64,000 bases of DNA. Source: Sphagnum compactum. Taxonomy: Eukaryota > Bryophyta > Sphagnopsida > Sphagnales. The position numbers were made by a program, and so were the translations under genes. The notes beneath the pieces were generated by a model. The model was given only the letters and a program-made list of their open reading frames with translations, made no database searches and was not told the DNA's origin. Shown here in pieces: positions 47,801-57,300 of the stretch (position 1 is the first letter of the stretch; each line of letters opens with the position of its first letter). The stretch is from assembly GCA_965153455.1 (NCBI GenBank), contig OZ234493.1, positions 31,610,213 through 31,674,212 of the forward strand, in the 5' to 3' direction.

Positions 47801-48358
47801 ACATGCATGCACAATTTGATACTCCATGCCTATGGAGGATAAGATCTTTTTAGCCTCCTTCCAAGATCCTGGCAAAACATTTTCCTCAGGTAGCAAGAGG
47901 CTATGACAAAACTGGAAAATGTCTGACAACATAGTATTGCTTGCCTTGTGTTTTGCTTGGATGTTTAACAACCCCAGTATGGCTACTAAACGGCTTAACC
48001 TTGCACCTTGAAAAATAGGTGTTTGAGCATGTGCCTTCGCCTCTTGCCACTACCGTTGTGCCTGGGCAGTATGTTGATGACGTGGATCATCTGCATTGGC
48101 TCCTTCATCATGTGGGTTGCCAGACATATCATCAACTATGTCAAGTCCAAACCAGTCAACCATGAAGTCATCCATTGCTTGTTCTTGGTTTGCAGGCAGT
48201 GGTGCTTCCTGAACTGGTTGAGAGACACCTTCATCATGAGCAGACAAGTCATTTGATGAAGAATGAGTTGATGAAGAGTCTGATTTGTCTGGCATGCCCA
48301 TTTCCCGATATGTTGCTCTCAACCTCCGTGGCAGCATGTCTTCAGAAGGCCGAATATT
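44828..48358 (-). pseudogene. tnp2-family CACTA transposase with DUF4218 and DUF4216, nonsense mutations
   Basis: Predicted exons (minus): 47179-48358, 46491-47087, 45465-46329, 44828-45311, with first exon 49422-49670 joinable in phase 0. The first long exon begins the Transposase_21 (tnp2) region; residues such as HACVNDCMLFH, CSTCEEARYD and WFPIIPRLLHMYR match the family, continuing with MWTMHDYPG, GYKACSTCG and LPYWGELKIRHLLDPMH. DUF4218 follows (HLLVHLVDEIAIAGPVHYRW, ERCMAVLKRYVRNHARVEGS), then DUF4216 (YGKLEEILVVSYDAHSKFEE). The frame is preserved across all four exons, yet in-frame stops occur at 48050-48052 (TAG), 45593-45595 and 45581-45583 (TAA) and 45206-45208 (TGA). Alternatively an unrecognised intron skips one of them, but four stops make inactivation likely. 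Confidence 0.88.
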
Positions 48359-48504
48359 CTATGCAATACCAAATCCAGAAGATCTTAACTATATACCAAG
48401 CATAGTTGCATATTACATTATAAATAAAAAATGCCAAAATGCATGTATATAGATATGGTATGTTATGTCTTAAACAAAGTACATAGTTCATAAATGGTGG
48501 AATC

Positions 48505-49305
48505 CTAATTCCACTCATAGTGTGTAAACAACTCATCTCCTGATCTGATCGTCCTAGTAGCTAACACCAGGCAATGGTCTTCATGATAAGTCTCGCCATA
48601 TGGTGCTAGAGGAGGTCCCTCAACAAAAACCCACTCACAATTAGCCCTACGCTTAGGCCGACTCCCCACCGTACTGTTGATGAAACCAACAATGTTTCCA
48701 GAACGTATGGGGTCTCCATCTATCACCCTCACATCACTATGCCTCCTAGTGCTACCAGCAAAGGTGTCCATCTCAAGAGCAAAGGTCTTCCACTCAGGAT
48801 GTTGTCTGAGGATCATGTTCCAATGTCTTCTCTTATAGATAGGCCCACCATAAGGGAACAAAGTAGGACCCTCTCTACGATAACTAGTTGAATCCTCTAC
48901 AATGATGTCCTCACAAGCATATACTCCATAGCCATGCCTCTCTCCAAGTGTAGAGGTCTTAACAATCCATCGTCTACCCCAAACCACAACCTCCTCATCA
49001 TAGGGCAAACTATCAAGCAACCCAAGAACTGCAGGGTTCCATGACTGGATAATATTGGCACATTTGCCAGTGAACTCACACATACCCCATCTGCCCTCAA
49101 CAATAGTCCTAGCATGACCCTCACTTGGACGTTGTGCTTTGGATCGCTGTCTAACGGAGGGCAGACATGGCCTTGCCTCATGATGTGGATTACTGGCCTC
49201 ATGAGAGGCACCAATCCCTACAGCAAATGCATGCGAAAGTGCATTTCCTATGGCAGCTAAAACCCCTTGTGATAGAACATAGGGTGGTGGTGTCATACAG
49301 GAACC
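48505..49305 (-). CDS. SET-domain protein encoded inside the CACTA element
   Basis: One exon of 267 codons with its own TAG stop; an internal ATG lies at 49294-49296. SET hallmarks in order: RHGYGVYACEDI (the GxG cofactor motif, about residue 120), a YGG stretch, GNIVGFINSTVG (the place of the usual RFINHSC, about 205), then LATRTIRSGDELFTHYEW at the C-terminus (usual GEEL-x-x-x-Y). SET domains are S-adenosylmethionine-dependent lysine methyltransferases; activity here is uncertain because NHSC is changed to NSTV and no flanking pre-SET or post-SET Cys cluster is seen. It can be joined in phase 0 to an upstream exon (49422-49670) with a CxCxxC motif, but that exon has an in-frame TAG at 49473-49475. 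It lies between transposase exons on the same strand and is undamaged itself. Confidence 0.75.
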   Translation of the reverse strand, partial: GSCMTPPPYVLSQGVLAAIGNALSHAFAVGIGASHEASNPHHEARPCLPSVRQRSKAQRPSEGHARTIVEGRWGMCEFTGKCANIIQSWNPAVLGLLDSLPYDEEVVVWGRRWIVKTSTLGERHGYGVYACEDIIVEDSTSYRREGPTLFPYGGPIYKRRHWNMILRQHPEWKTFALEMDTFAGSTRRHSDVRVIDGDPIRSGNIVGFINSTVGSRPKRRANCEWVFVEGPPLAPYGETYHEDHCLVLATRTIRSGDELFTHYEWN

Positions 49306-49421
49306 CTATTACATTCAAAAAACCACAACAAACCATGGAAGTGAAAATAGTTTCAAAGAGGATTTCATGAAAAATAACATGTATCAAAAAGGAAAAATGA
49401 CAATGGTAAAATGACACTTAC

Positions 49422-49670
49422 CACATGAGATGAAGAAGCTCCTGGGGTAAGACCACGATGACGCCCAAATCGCTAAATGTGTTGAGCACAAACATATGAC
49501 TTTTGTGAAATCTGACCAACACACTTGGTGCATTGGCAAAGCTGCCGAGGTGGACCATGAGGAGAATGAGACACCTCTGCTTGCGTATGAGCTGATGTGC
49601 CTTCATTTGAGGAGGATGAGTCACTAGTGGAGACAACGGAGGAGGAAGACATATCATCTGTCACATTCAT
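49422..49670 (-). pseudogene. First exon of the transposase/SET transcription unit (CxCxxC motif)
   Basis: From ATG at 49668-49670 the frame reads a Ser/Thr/Asp-rich segment, then CQCTKCVGQISQKSYVCAQH and RFGRHRGLTPGASSSHV, ending at a strong donor GTAAGTG. C-x-C-x2-C followed by H and (F/Y)G is seen at the N-terminus of many plant CACTA transposases. A TAG at 49473-49475 interrupts the frame; CAG there would give QHIQRFG. The phase-0 donor fits both the SET exon acceptor (49306-49307) and the main transposase exon acceptor (48359-48360). Confidence 0.6.
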
Positions 49671-49829
49671 AAGGCACAAATGTAAGGCAAAGACCAGATA
49701 GGACTTTCAAAAATCATGTGATACAACAATATAAACCATTGACAACTCATAAATTGAGACTACCTAAACCAAAAAGAAATGCATACCTGCATCCAATGTG
49801 GGCTCAACAATGCCTATAGGACTGGTTGC

Positions 49830-50115
49830 CCGAAACCCTTTGGCATATGCACAACAGGAGCTCTCTGACCTACAACTCTCGAGAAGAAACCCTAAACCTT
49901 AAAACTTTGCGAGCCCCTTGCAAACCCCCTACCATCGCATCCCTTTTCGCATCTGCATACGTTACTTAAACCAAAGCCCTAAAACCTTTAACTTCCTCCT
50001 ACGTTAGCGAAGCCCCCAACTTCGCATCCCTCATCCGTTGCGATACGAACAGCATTGCACGGCCGTTGCGAGCAATACCGTATCGCAGGTTGCGATGCGG
50101 GTTACATCGCAAGCC
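49830..50115. promoter_or_regulatory. Motif array between divergent transposon genes (probable bidirectional promoter)
   Basis: Between the minus-strand transposase unit and the plus-strand TnpA-like gene lies a second cluster of TGCGA/TCGCA words (for example TTGCGATACG, GTATCGCA, TTGCGATGCG, CATCGCAA), about a dozen in under 300 bp. If the motif is the TnpA binding site, this would let the element's own DNA-binding protein act on its promoters. The regulatory role is inference. Confidence 0.6.
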
Positions 50116-50278
50116 CTAAATTTTCGAAAGTCCTTAAGCTGGAACAAAATAAGGTGTCTGCCCAAGCTTTCTGGGGGTCTAGACTAGAGTACCACGGCAA
50201 GTGAATTTGAACTCATTCTCGGCATTCCTCGAGAATTGTAGAAGGAAAGCTTGGGCAGACAAGAGGGGGCGGATTGCA

Positions 50279-52052
50279 ATGGCTGGGACTGGTGGAGGGG
50301 GTTCTGGGTCTAGAGGAGGTGACAATAATGAGGAAAGGTTGAGGAAGATGGTTGCTGATCACTTGAGAGCTTCAGAGCTGTTTGCAATCGATACTAGGAC
50401 ACCTAAAGGGCTGGCATCTTTGACAGCCATCTTAGGTCAAGCATTGCAAGCAGGGCTGACTGCTGGGGAAGCACAAAGAGAGGAGGAGGCAAGGAAGGCT
50501 GCAGAAGCCAAGGCAGCAGAGAAGAAGAGAAAGAGAGATGAAAGAGCAACAACAAGAGCTCTCTCACCTAGAACGCTCGAGAAGAAAAGGAGGAAGGATG
50601 AGAGGGATGCCATCAGAAAGGAGAAGCTCGATCTGAAGAAGAGGAAGGAGGAGGAGAGGAAGAAGCTCCCTCTGATAACATTGGCAGAGGAGGGAATTCC
50701 AACCGAGTTAGCATACACTGGGGCCAAGAGCACCATTAGGCACATTGTCTCCACCAACTTTGCACGAGGAGTTGAGTGGGGCACTCTCTCAAAGGCAGAG
50801 CAGAGGAGAGTGATAAATCAGGTCAAGGGAGCATTTCGAAATGGAAGAGAGCTTGATTCACAGTGGATTGCAGACAAGATCTCCAATTCAATGTCTCAAG
50901 CAAGATACCATGACAGGATGAAGATTCGTGCTCACCTGAGAGACCTGAATGTGTACAGGAACTTGGAAAGGCCGCTTCAGTTCTCAGAAGACATCTGGAA
51001 TGCCTTCTACCAGTCTGAGGTGCAGCTGAAAGCAGCAAGGCAGCTGAAGGAGATCACAGAGCAGCTAGCCAAGGCCAAGAAGGCACGAGAGTCTGGGAGG
51101 TCGGACCGTGACCTGAAGGCACTAGAGCTGAAGCTTGCTGAATGCCAATCAGTGGTGGACGAGGTCGGTGATCCACCATTGAAGTTCCTCAAGGCAGCAG
51201 AGCGAGTGAAACTGGTTCCACCCACCACCCACAGGCTAGGGCAAGGTGGCATTCCCGGCCTCAAAGCAGCATTTGTAAGTACACTCCCTACCCTCCATTT
51301 TTTTTCTACAAAGATTCGTTTCTGTCGAGTCACATAGGACTGTTTGGGATACTGTTTAAGATGTGTCAAATGGCGTTTAGTTCGCAAAGTTACGATGCTA
51401 TTTGTTTCGCAAACTACTTCGCAAGATACAGTATGCGAAAGTCTGCGTTTCGCAAAAGAGTTCGTAGACTTGAACAAATCGCAAACTGCTTCGCAAGTTA
51501 AAATATGCGAAGTTCTACGCTTCGCAAATATGCGTTTTTTTTGACCTGTTGTTTTATGGGGACAGTACAAGAGGTACAAGAGGAAGATCACAGCTGCAGA
51601 AATGACAATGGGCCAGGAGCATGGCAAGGAACATCTTTTTGAACATGTTGATGCACTATTGGTGAATGGGTATTGGTTGGGATTGAATTTCTGTTTGTGT
51701 TGAGATTGTTTTCATTTGAATCAAGATTTTCATTGTTGACTAAACTTTGCATGTTGAAATGCAGGCATCTGAGGGTGAGAGTGAGAGCTCTCAGGGCAGC
51801 AGTGATGAGGAGGAGAGAGGCGCTAGCACTGCTCCCCCCAATGTAGCTACCACTAGCAGTGGACCCAATTCATTTGCTAGTCGAAATGCAGGTTTTGCAG
51901 GGGGCGTGGGTAGGGAGGAGGATGAGGACGAGGAGGAGGGGCAGGGGGACGATGAAGAGAGGGAGGAGGATGAGCAGCCTCCCCCTCCACCAGAGAACAC
52001 TAGGAAGAAAGATTCAAGGAAGAAATCCAAGAGGGGAAGGAGGTCTAGATAG
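50279..52052 (+). CDS. TnpA-like accessory protein of the CACTA element
   Basis: Predicted exons 50279-51274, 51566-51661 and 51765-52052, joined in phase 0 by clean GT-AG introns to give 459 aa. The frame is open with no stops. Residues about 85-160 are a highly charged Lys/Arg/Glu helix-forming region. A central segment (VEWGTLSKAEQRRVINQVKG and following) resembles in pattern the plant transposase_24/Ptta-type accessory proteins, though the match is weak. A further helical segment follows, and the C-terminal 95 residues are Ser/Glu/Asp-rich ending in a basic KKKS-like nuclear-localisation stretch. TnpA proteins bind the subterminal motifs of their element. The first ATG in a good context is at 50279; the frame is also open upstream. 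Transcription is divergent from the transposase, unlike En/Spm. Confidence 0.75.
51360..51540. repeat. TGCGA/TCGCA motif cluster in the first intron of the TnpA-like gene
   Basis: Eight or more copies of TTCGCAAA, ATGCGAA and related words lie in 180 bp of intron, with the same words as the subterminal arrays. Confidence 0.8.
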
Positions 52053-52169
52053 ACAGCTAGTGTGTTAGATACCCGAGACTTGCAAACCCTTTTACATTGT
52101 AACTTTTGAAATTTTGATATAGATTTTTTTTTTCCGGCCCAAAGTGACTCCAAATGAATATAAACCCTG

Positions 52170-52850
52170 CGTACAAAATAAGAATACAGTGCCATGCTTT
52201 TGCGATACACAGTCAATCTCAAAATTATTTGCGAGTCATATTTCTTCGCAACACTACAAAAGCCAAAAGACCAAATATACCATCTCACAAACATCGCTAA
52301 ACTCTGACGGTTAAAATCATTCCAGAACAGGTTTGCGAAATCCTACATTTCGCAAACGTTTAGCGACATTTTGCAAATCGCAAACTCTTTGCGTTAGATA
52401 TTATATCGAAAACCGATAGAGTTTTGAGTCGATTCGCTAAGTTGTAGCGTTGATGAGTTTGTTTCAAAACGTTTCCGATGTTTGTTTTATCGCAAATTCG
52501 TAGCGGCATCGTAAACATCGCAAAACGTTTGCGTTAGACGTTATATCGAAAACCGATAGATTTTTGCGTCTATTCGCTAAGTCGTTGCGATGTTGGGTTT
52601 GTTGCAAATAATTTTCGATGTATTGTGAATCACAAATCATGTATAGAAGACATTATAATCGGAAATGTTTTGCGATTGTTTCAGTTTCGGGAGTTGCGAA
52701 GAGCTTGCGATTGTATGGGTGCGAAGGTGAGGGTTTCGCAAAGGCTTAAGAGTTTGCGAGGAATTGTTGTTCGGAACTGCGGGTTTTCAAAAACTGTTTT
52801 CTTTGTTGTTTGCGATGATATTAGGATCGCAATATGCCCCTCTTTTGTCG
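52170..52850. repeat. Right subterminal TGCGA/TCGCA motif array
   Basis: More than 20 motif copies in both orientations lead up to the right end, including a local duplication in which TTTGCGTTAGA-like and CGAAAACCGATAGA blocks recur at about 52390 and 52530. Short open frames on either strand here are not genes. Confidence 0.85.
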
Positions 52851-52855
52851 TAGTG

Positions 52856-52858
52856 AGA
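52856..52858. other. Right target-site duplication AGA
   Basis: Direct repeat of 44034-44036 flanking the CACTA element. Confidence 0.9.
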
Positions 52859-53565
52859 CAAAGAAATGTCTTATTAGTAGTTGGCACTAAAGTTCCAATC
52901 CCTCCAAAAAATGAAGGGGTGCATTTTCATGGATATGTTCATCTTCATCACCATGTTTTGCATCCTCATCTGTGTTCATAGCAAAAGCTACCCATGTTGT
53001 TTTTGAAATGGCATTTATGGTGTGTCGCATGGAAAGGAGAGATACATTTGTGTTTCACAATTTTAATTGTTTGTTAAGGGGAATGATCCATGATAACTTG
53101 GATTGATCATGGTTTTGCACAATAGTTTACTTTTTTTTTGGGCAGATTGTTATACACTTATCTACACCCTATGTCAAGAGCTGATGAAGTTAGTGGGTAG
53201 TCATAGTAGCTAGTGGCTGCTACTATTCGTGACGAAGGTGATAGTCTGACAGTTTGTGAGTTTCATAAGCTTATGACTCCATTAATTGTTCTGTTATTTT
53301 AAAGTGTTGTTTTGAAAAGATTCCTTTGCAATATCATAAATATTTGAACATTTTTATTCCTTCCAATTTTAGGGTTTTGTGAGAGGTTTTGTTAACAAGA
53401 TTATGCATTACAAAATTGTTGTAGGAAGAGGGTTCATGTTGTCCACCTTCCTCAATGCTTTTTACATCTGTTTTTACATCTTCTACTTGTTTATAGCCTT
53501 GATATCTTCTCACCTAAAGTCTATGACCATTGAATTTTCACATTGTCTTTTGCACAATTTGAAAT
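52859..53565 (+). other. Remainder of the GRXS16-like intron
   Basis: This sequence lies between the CACTA insertion and the second half of the pseudogene. It is AT-rich with no domain match. A proper AG acceptor is not obvious before the second exon (the expected TTTTGCAG reads TTTTGCAC at about 53554-53561), which may itself be a mutation. Confidence 0.5.
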
Positions 53566-53974
53566 GATTGATGCTCCGGAATGTGCAACCCTTACAGATG
53601 CATGGAAGGCCTAGATGGAGGAGCATATCAACATAACTAGAAAAGTTCCACTAGGGAATGTGAGTGGTAACACCAATTGGACTGCAAAGAAACCAAGACG
53701 AGCAAAGTTTGGCCTCCTTCTCACTCCTGGAACTCATGTGAAGCTCAATGTGCCCATTGGAGACTTAATTGACAAAGTTGTGAAGGACTACAATGTTGTT
53801 GCTTTTATTATAGGCACATGGACAATGCCATAGTGTGGCTTTTCACATAGGGTCTTGACAATATTGAATGATCTTGGTATTGATTATGAAACTCTAAATC
53901 TGTTGGATGAGGACCATAACCCAAATGTCAGGGAGGCCATCAAAAAGTATAGTGAATGACCCACAATCCCACAA
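53566..53974 (+). pseudogene. GRXS16-like: Glutaredoxin S16 pseudogene, 3' part (CGFS glutaredoxin domain)
   Basis: The frame reads ATLTDAWKA, stop, MEEHINITRKVPLGNVSGNT, then VPIGDLIDKVVKDYNVVAFI, stop, CGFSHRVLTILNDLGIDYET and REAIKKYSE, stop, PTIPQ. This is the GRXS16 linker and monothiol glutaredoxin domain with the CGFS iron-sulfur-binding site. The three stops replace expected Trp (53611-53613), Gln (53831-53833) and Trp (53957-53959) codons and each is explained by one transition (TGG to TAG, CAG to TAG, TGG to TGA). No frameshift is seen. A GT after PQ at 53975 fits the exon end; the last exon is not convincingly identified downstream. Confidence 0.88.
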
Positions 53975-54169
53975 GTGAATCCTTTTTGACAAGCAATTTG
54001 GATCTTATTTTGACATATATGAAGTTTCCTAGGAAGAGTGGATATACCTATGAACATTATGTAGAACAAACCTATTGATATTCTGAAATGGTATCCGTTC
54101 ATGAAATGTGGGCTATTTTCAAACATCAAAAGAAACTTTGGGTAATACATGTGGGTTGGCATACAATTG

Positions 54170-54320
54170 TTTGCAAGATACAAGTGTGGCATGTGAAAGC
54201 AAAGATTAATATTGTCCCACACAACCTTAACCCATAGTGGAATCAAGTTTTTGTGGTTAAAAAGGACAAAGTTCAAGGTAGAACCCTTGAATTGACAATT
54301 TGGGATGTGGTACATGCCTT
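54170..54320 (+). pseudogene. C2-domain remnant
   Basis: One frame reads HNLNP, stop, WNQVFVVKKDKVQGRTLELT and IWDV, the pattern NLNPxWNxxF...LxLxVxD typical of C2 calcium/lipid-binding domains in plant synaptotagmin-like proteins. The stop is a TAG where CAG or GAG would be usual. Only part of one domain remains, and no flanking exons were found. Confidence 0.45.
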
Positions 54321-54339
54321 TCCTTCTCTTGCCTCCCTC

Positions 54340-57300
54340 TGACAATTCTCCCACCTGACCTAAAGTTTGAAACCTTCAGTAATGCCAATTACTTATGGAT
54401 TTTCTCTCAAAAGGAAAGTTCAATGTAAACATGGGAGGAAGCATGGGAATCCAAGGATGAGAAGCTTTGGGTCCATGACTTATTTGAAAAGCTTACCACA
54501 TGAGATGAAAGTTTTTCTGCAGAAGTAGGGTTTGCATTAAAGTTCTTTTGTTATTGATGTAAAATGCAATTTAAAATTTAAACAATTCATATAGAGATTT
54601 CAATTTTCAATTTTCATTATTCAAACATTTCAGTTTTTAGTTTTCATTATTCAATTTTTAATTTTTAGTATTCAGACATTTCTGGTTTCAGTTTTCAATA
54701 TTCAAACATTTCAATTTTGAATTTTCATTATTTAGACATTTCAATTTTCAATATTTAAACATTTCCGTTTCCAATTTTCAGTATTCAAACATTTCAGTTT
54801 TCAAATTTTTAAATTCTTTCTAAACATTTCACAAAGAGATTTCAAATTTCAGTTTTTAGTTTTCAGCTTTTAGTATTCACACATCCAAATTCAGACATTT
54901 CAATTTTCAAATTTTCAAATTCCAAATGCTTCACATAGAGATTTCAAATTTCAATTTTTAGTTTTCAATTTTAAGTATTCACACATCCCAATTTAGACAT
55001 TATCAAATTTCAAACATTTTGCATACAATTTTCAATTTTCAGCTTTTAGTATTCACACATCGAAATTCAAACATTTCAGTTTTCAAAATTACATTCCAAA
55101 CATTCCATATACTATAGTACCTTGGCAAGTTTGGCACATGCCTCCCAAACAATTAATTAATTTTGAATATTCAATTTCAGAAAATAAAATATTCCAAAAG
55201 ATTTTTTATTTTCCCTCCTAAGGAGTTAGTATTTGGAATAAAATATTGATCATGGTCATGTCACATTGGGCAAAGCCATTATGCGATGAACTGCTTGTTT
55301 GCCTAATAGGAGGCACCCATTTTTTACTTATCCATGTATATATATAAATTAATGGGTTACCAAGGTGGTGGGTCGAATGCTAGGATGAATGGTTCGAGGT
55401 CAAGAAACAATTTTTGTTGGGTTCTAGTTTTCTTAACTAACCATGGTGGTTTATTTATTTATTTATTTGTTACCTACTAACAACCCAATTGCAACATGTT
55501 TAAGCAAGTTGTTAATATGTAGGTAAGAAAAATAACCGTTCCCTATTTATAAACCACTTACTTACTTAGTAGTAGCCTATTTTCTTACTTATCTATCTAC
55601 ATAGGCCTTATTTCTTACAAATTGGATTACCATGGTGAAACCCATATGAACTGAGTTAACACCAAATATTAATTGAGTTAATGTTCATCCACAATCGAAT
55701 CATAACAGACATCCAATTAATGGTGCATTGGTGGGTGCTAATTCACTTTGGTTGTATATTTGATTTTATAATTTCACACAATTGATTATTGAACCCTTTT
55801 CTCATAGATTTTAAATGTGCATTAGTTTATTATGCCATTAAAATCACATTATTGTGCACATTATAATCACATTATCAAATTATGGTGATATTTGTTAGAT
55901 ACCCATTGGGCATCACAAGAAACAATTAAAAAACAAGGGGTGTGTCACATTGTGGCCTTACCATTTACATTAAAAAATATCTTAGGGCAAAAAAATAATT
56001 ATGGAAACTCAAATATTTCACCATGCAAAAATATAATCTTCCAAAAATACTTTTAAAAAAACCAAAATCCTTCAACATATTATAACTTTATAACGAATCT
56101 CAAGTTTCAACGCAAACCAAAATATCATCTTTCAAAAATCTTCATATAAAAATAAACCTATTACCTAGGGGCCAAAAACCCTTAAGCTACTATATTCCAT
56201 AATGAATCTAAACACAATATCCTTGCCTTGGTAGGCAAGCCCAACAAAGTGGGGCATTTTGGAAATATTATGAATTTGGACAAAGGTTTTTACAAAACAT
56301 GAAATGTTTATCTTAATAATTTTTTTTGTTGGTGCTTTACAAGTGGGAAAGGCCTTGGAGCTAGGCATTCCAAAAACATTGGTGCCCTTCAACTTTGCCT
56401 TGGGTGTGCACTTATTTTGGGAAACCTCGTTCCTTGGCCATTACCTTACAATATTTTAATATTGACAGGGTTAAAACTTAGAAAAAGTTCAAAAACTTAA
56501 GACAACTTAAATTCACTTGATTGGTGTGCCCACTAAATTTTTTCAACAAAATGTCACAAACGCGCAAGCCTTACCCATATATGGTTATGTCATTCGTATA
56601 TATGTGTACATGTGTATATATATATATAAATGTGTGTATGTGCATGTATATGTTTGTATGTGTATATACATTTCCATGTGAATGTATGTGGATTTGTTTG
56701 TGTTTTTTTATTGTTTATAGATATAGAATAAATTATTTATTAAATAATTAAGTATGTGTTCAAAAGAATATATAGAGTTGTCATAGTTTTATAACATAAT
56801 GAATGAATTTGTTGTAAGTTTATGACATGCACATCATAGATATTTTCATGTGGTCGATATGGAAATTGTGTGGATGTGAGTGTGTGTTTTTATTTGTGTG
56901 GGTGTGAGTATAAATGTTTATTTTTGTTTGTGTGGGTGTATATTTTTGTTTGTGTGAAAATGAGTGTGTTTTTTATGGTTTGTGTTTATGTGGAGTGTTT
57001 GTGTGTGTGTTTTTATATAAATTTTGTTATGTAGTTCATAAATGTATAATAAATTATTCATTAAGCACATACATATTTGTATAGGTATGTAGGTAGAGAT
57101 TTATATATATATATAAAATATGGTTTTTATGGAACTTTTGTTAATATGCAAATAAATGTTTAGAGAAATGTTTAAATAGGTATATAAATATATAATTATG
57201 TTTTCTTTGTTGTGTGTGTAAAAATGTAATTTGTTTGTATGTAAATGTGTAGATAAATATTTTAATTAGTTGATTGGTTTGTAATTTTAATGTTTTAATT

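Larger units (their letters stand above)
44037..52855. mobile_element. Full-length CACTA (En/Spm-type) DNA transposon, 8819 bp
   Basis: The left end reads CACTACTACATATTGTGCCC; the right end, reverse-complemented, reads CACTACGACAAAAGAGGGGC. The terminal inverted repeat is CACTACnACA with scattered identities after it. A 3-bp AGA duplication flanks the element. Inside, from left: a TGCGA motif array, the tnp2 transposase gene on the minus strand, a SET-domain exon between its first and second exons, a second motif array, a divergent TnpA-like gene on the plus strand with a third array in its first intron, and a terminal array. The element sits inside the intron of a GRXS16-like gene. Nonsense codons in the transposase indicate it is not autonomous now. 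Confidence 0.95.

Noticed and set aside
44828-48358. C-to-U style RNA editing as an explanation of the in-frame stops
   Set aside because: Stops of the CAG/CAA/CGA-to-T type could be restored by U-to-C editing, but that is known from organelles. The neighbouring glutaredoxin stops (from TGG) could not be repaired that way, so DNA decay is the simpler reading.
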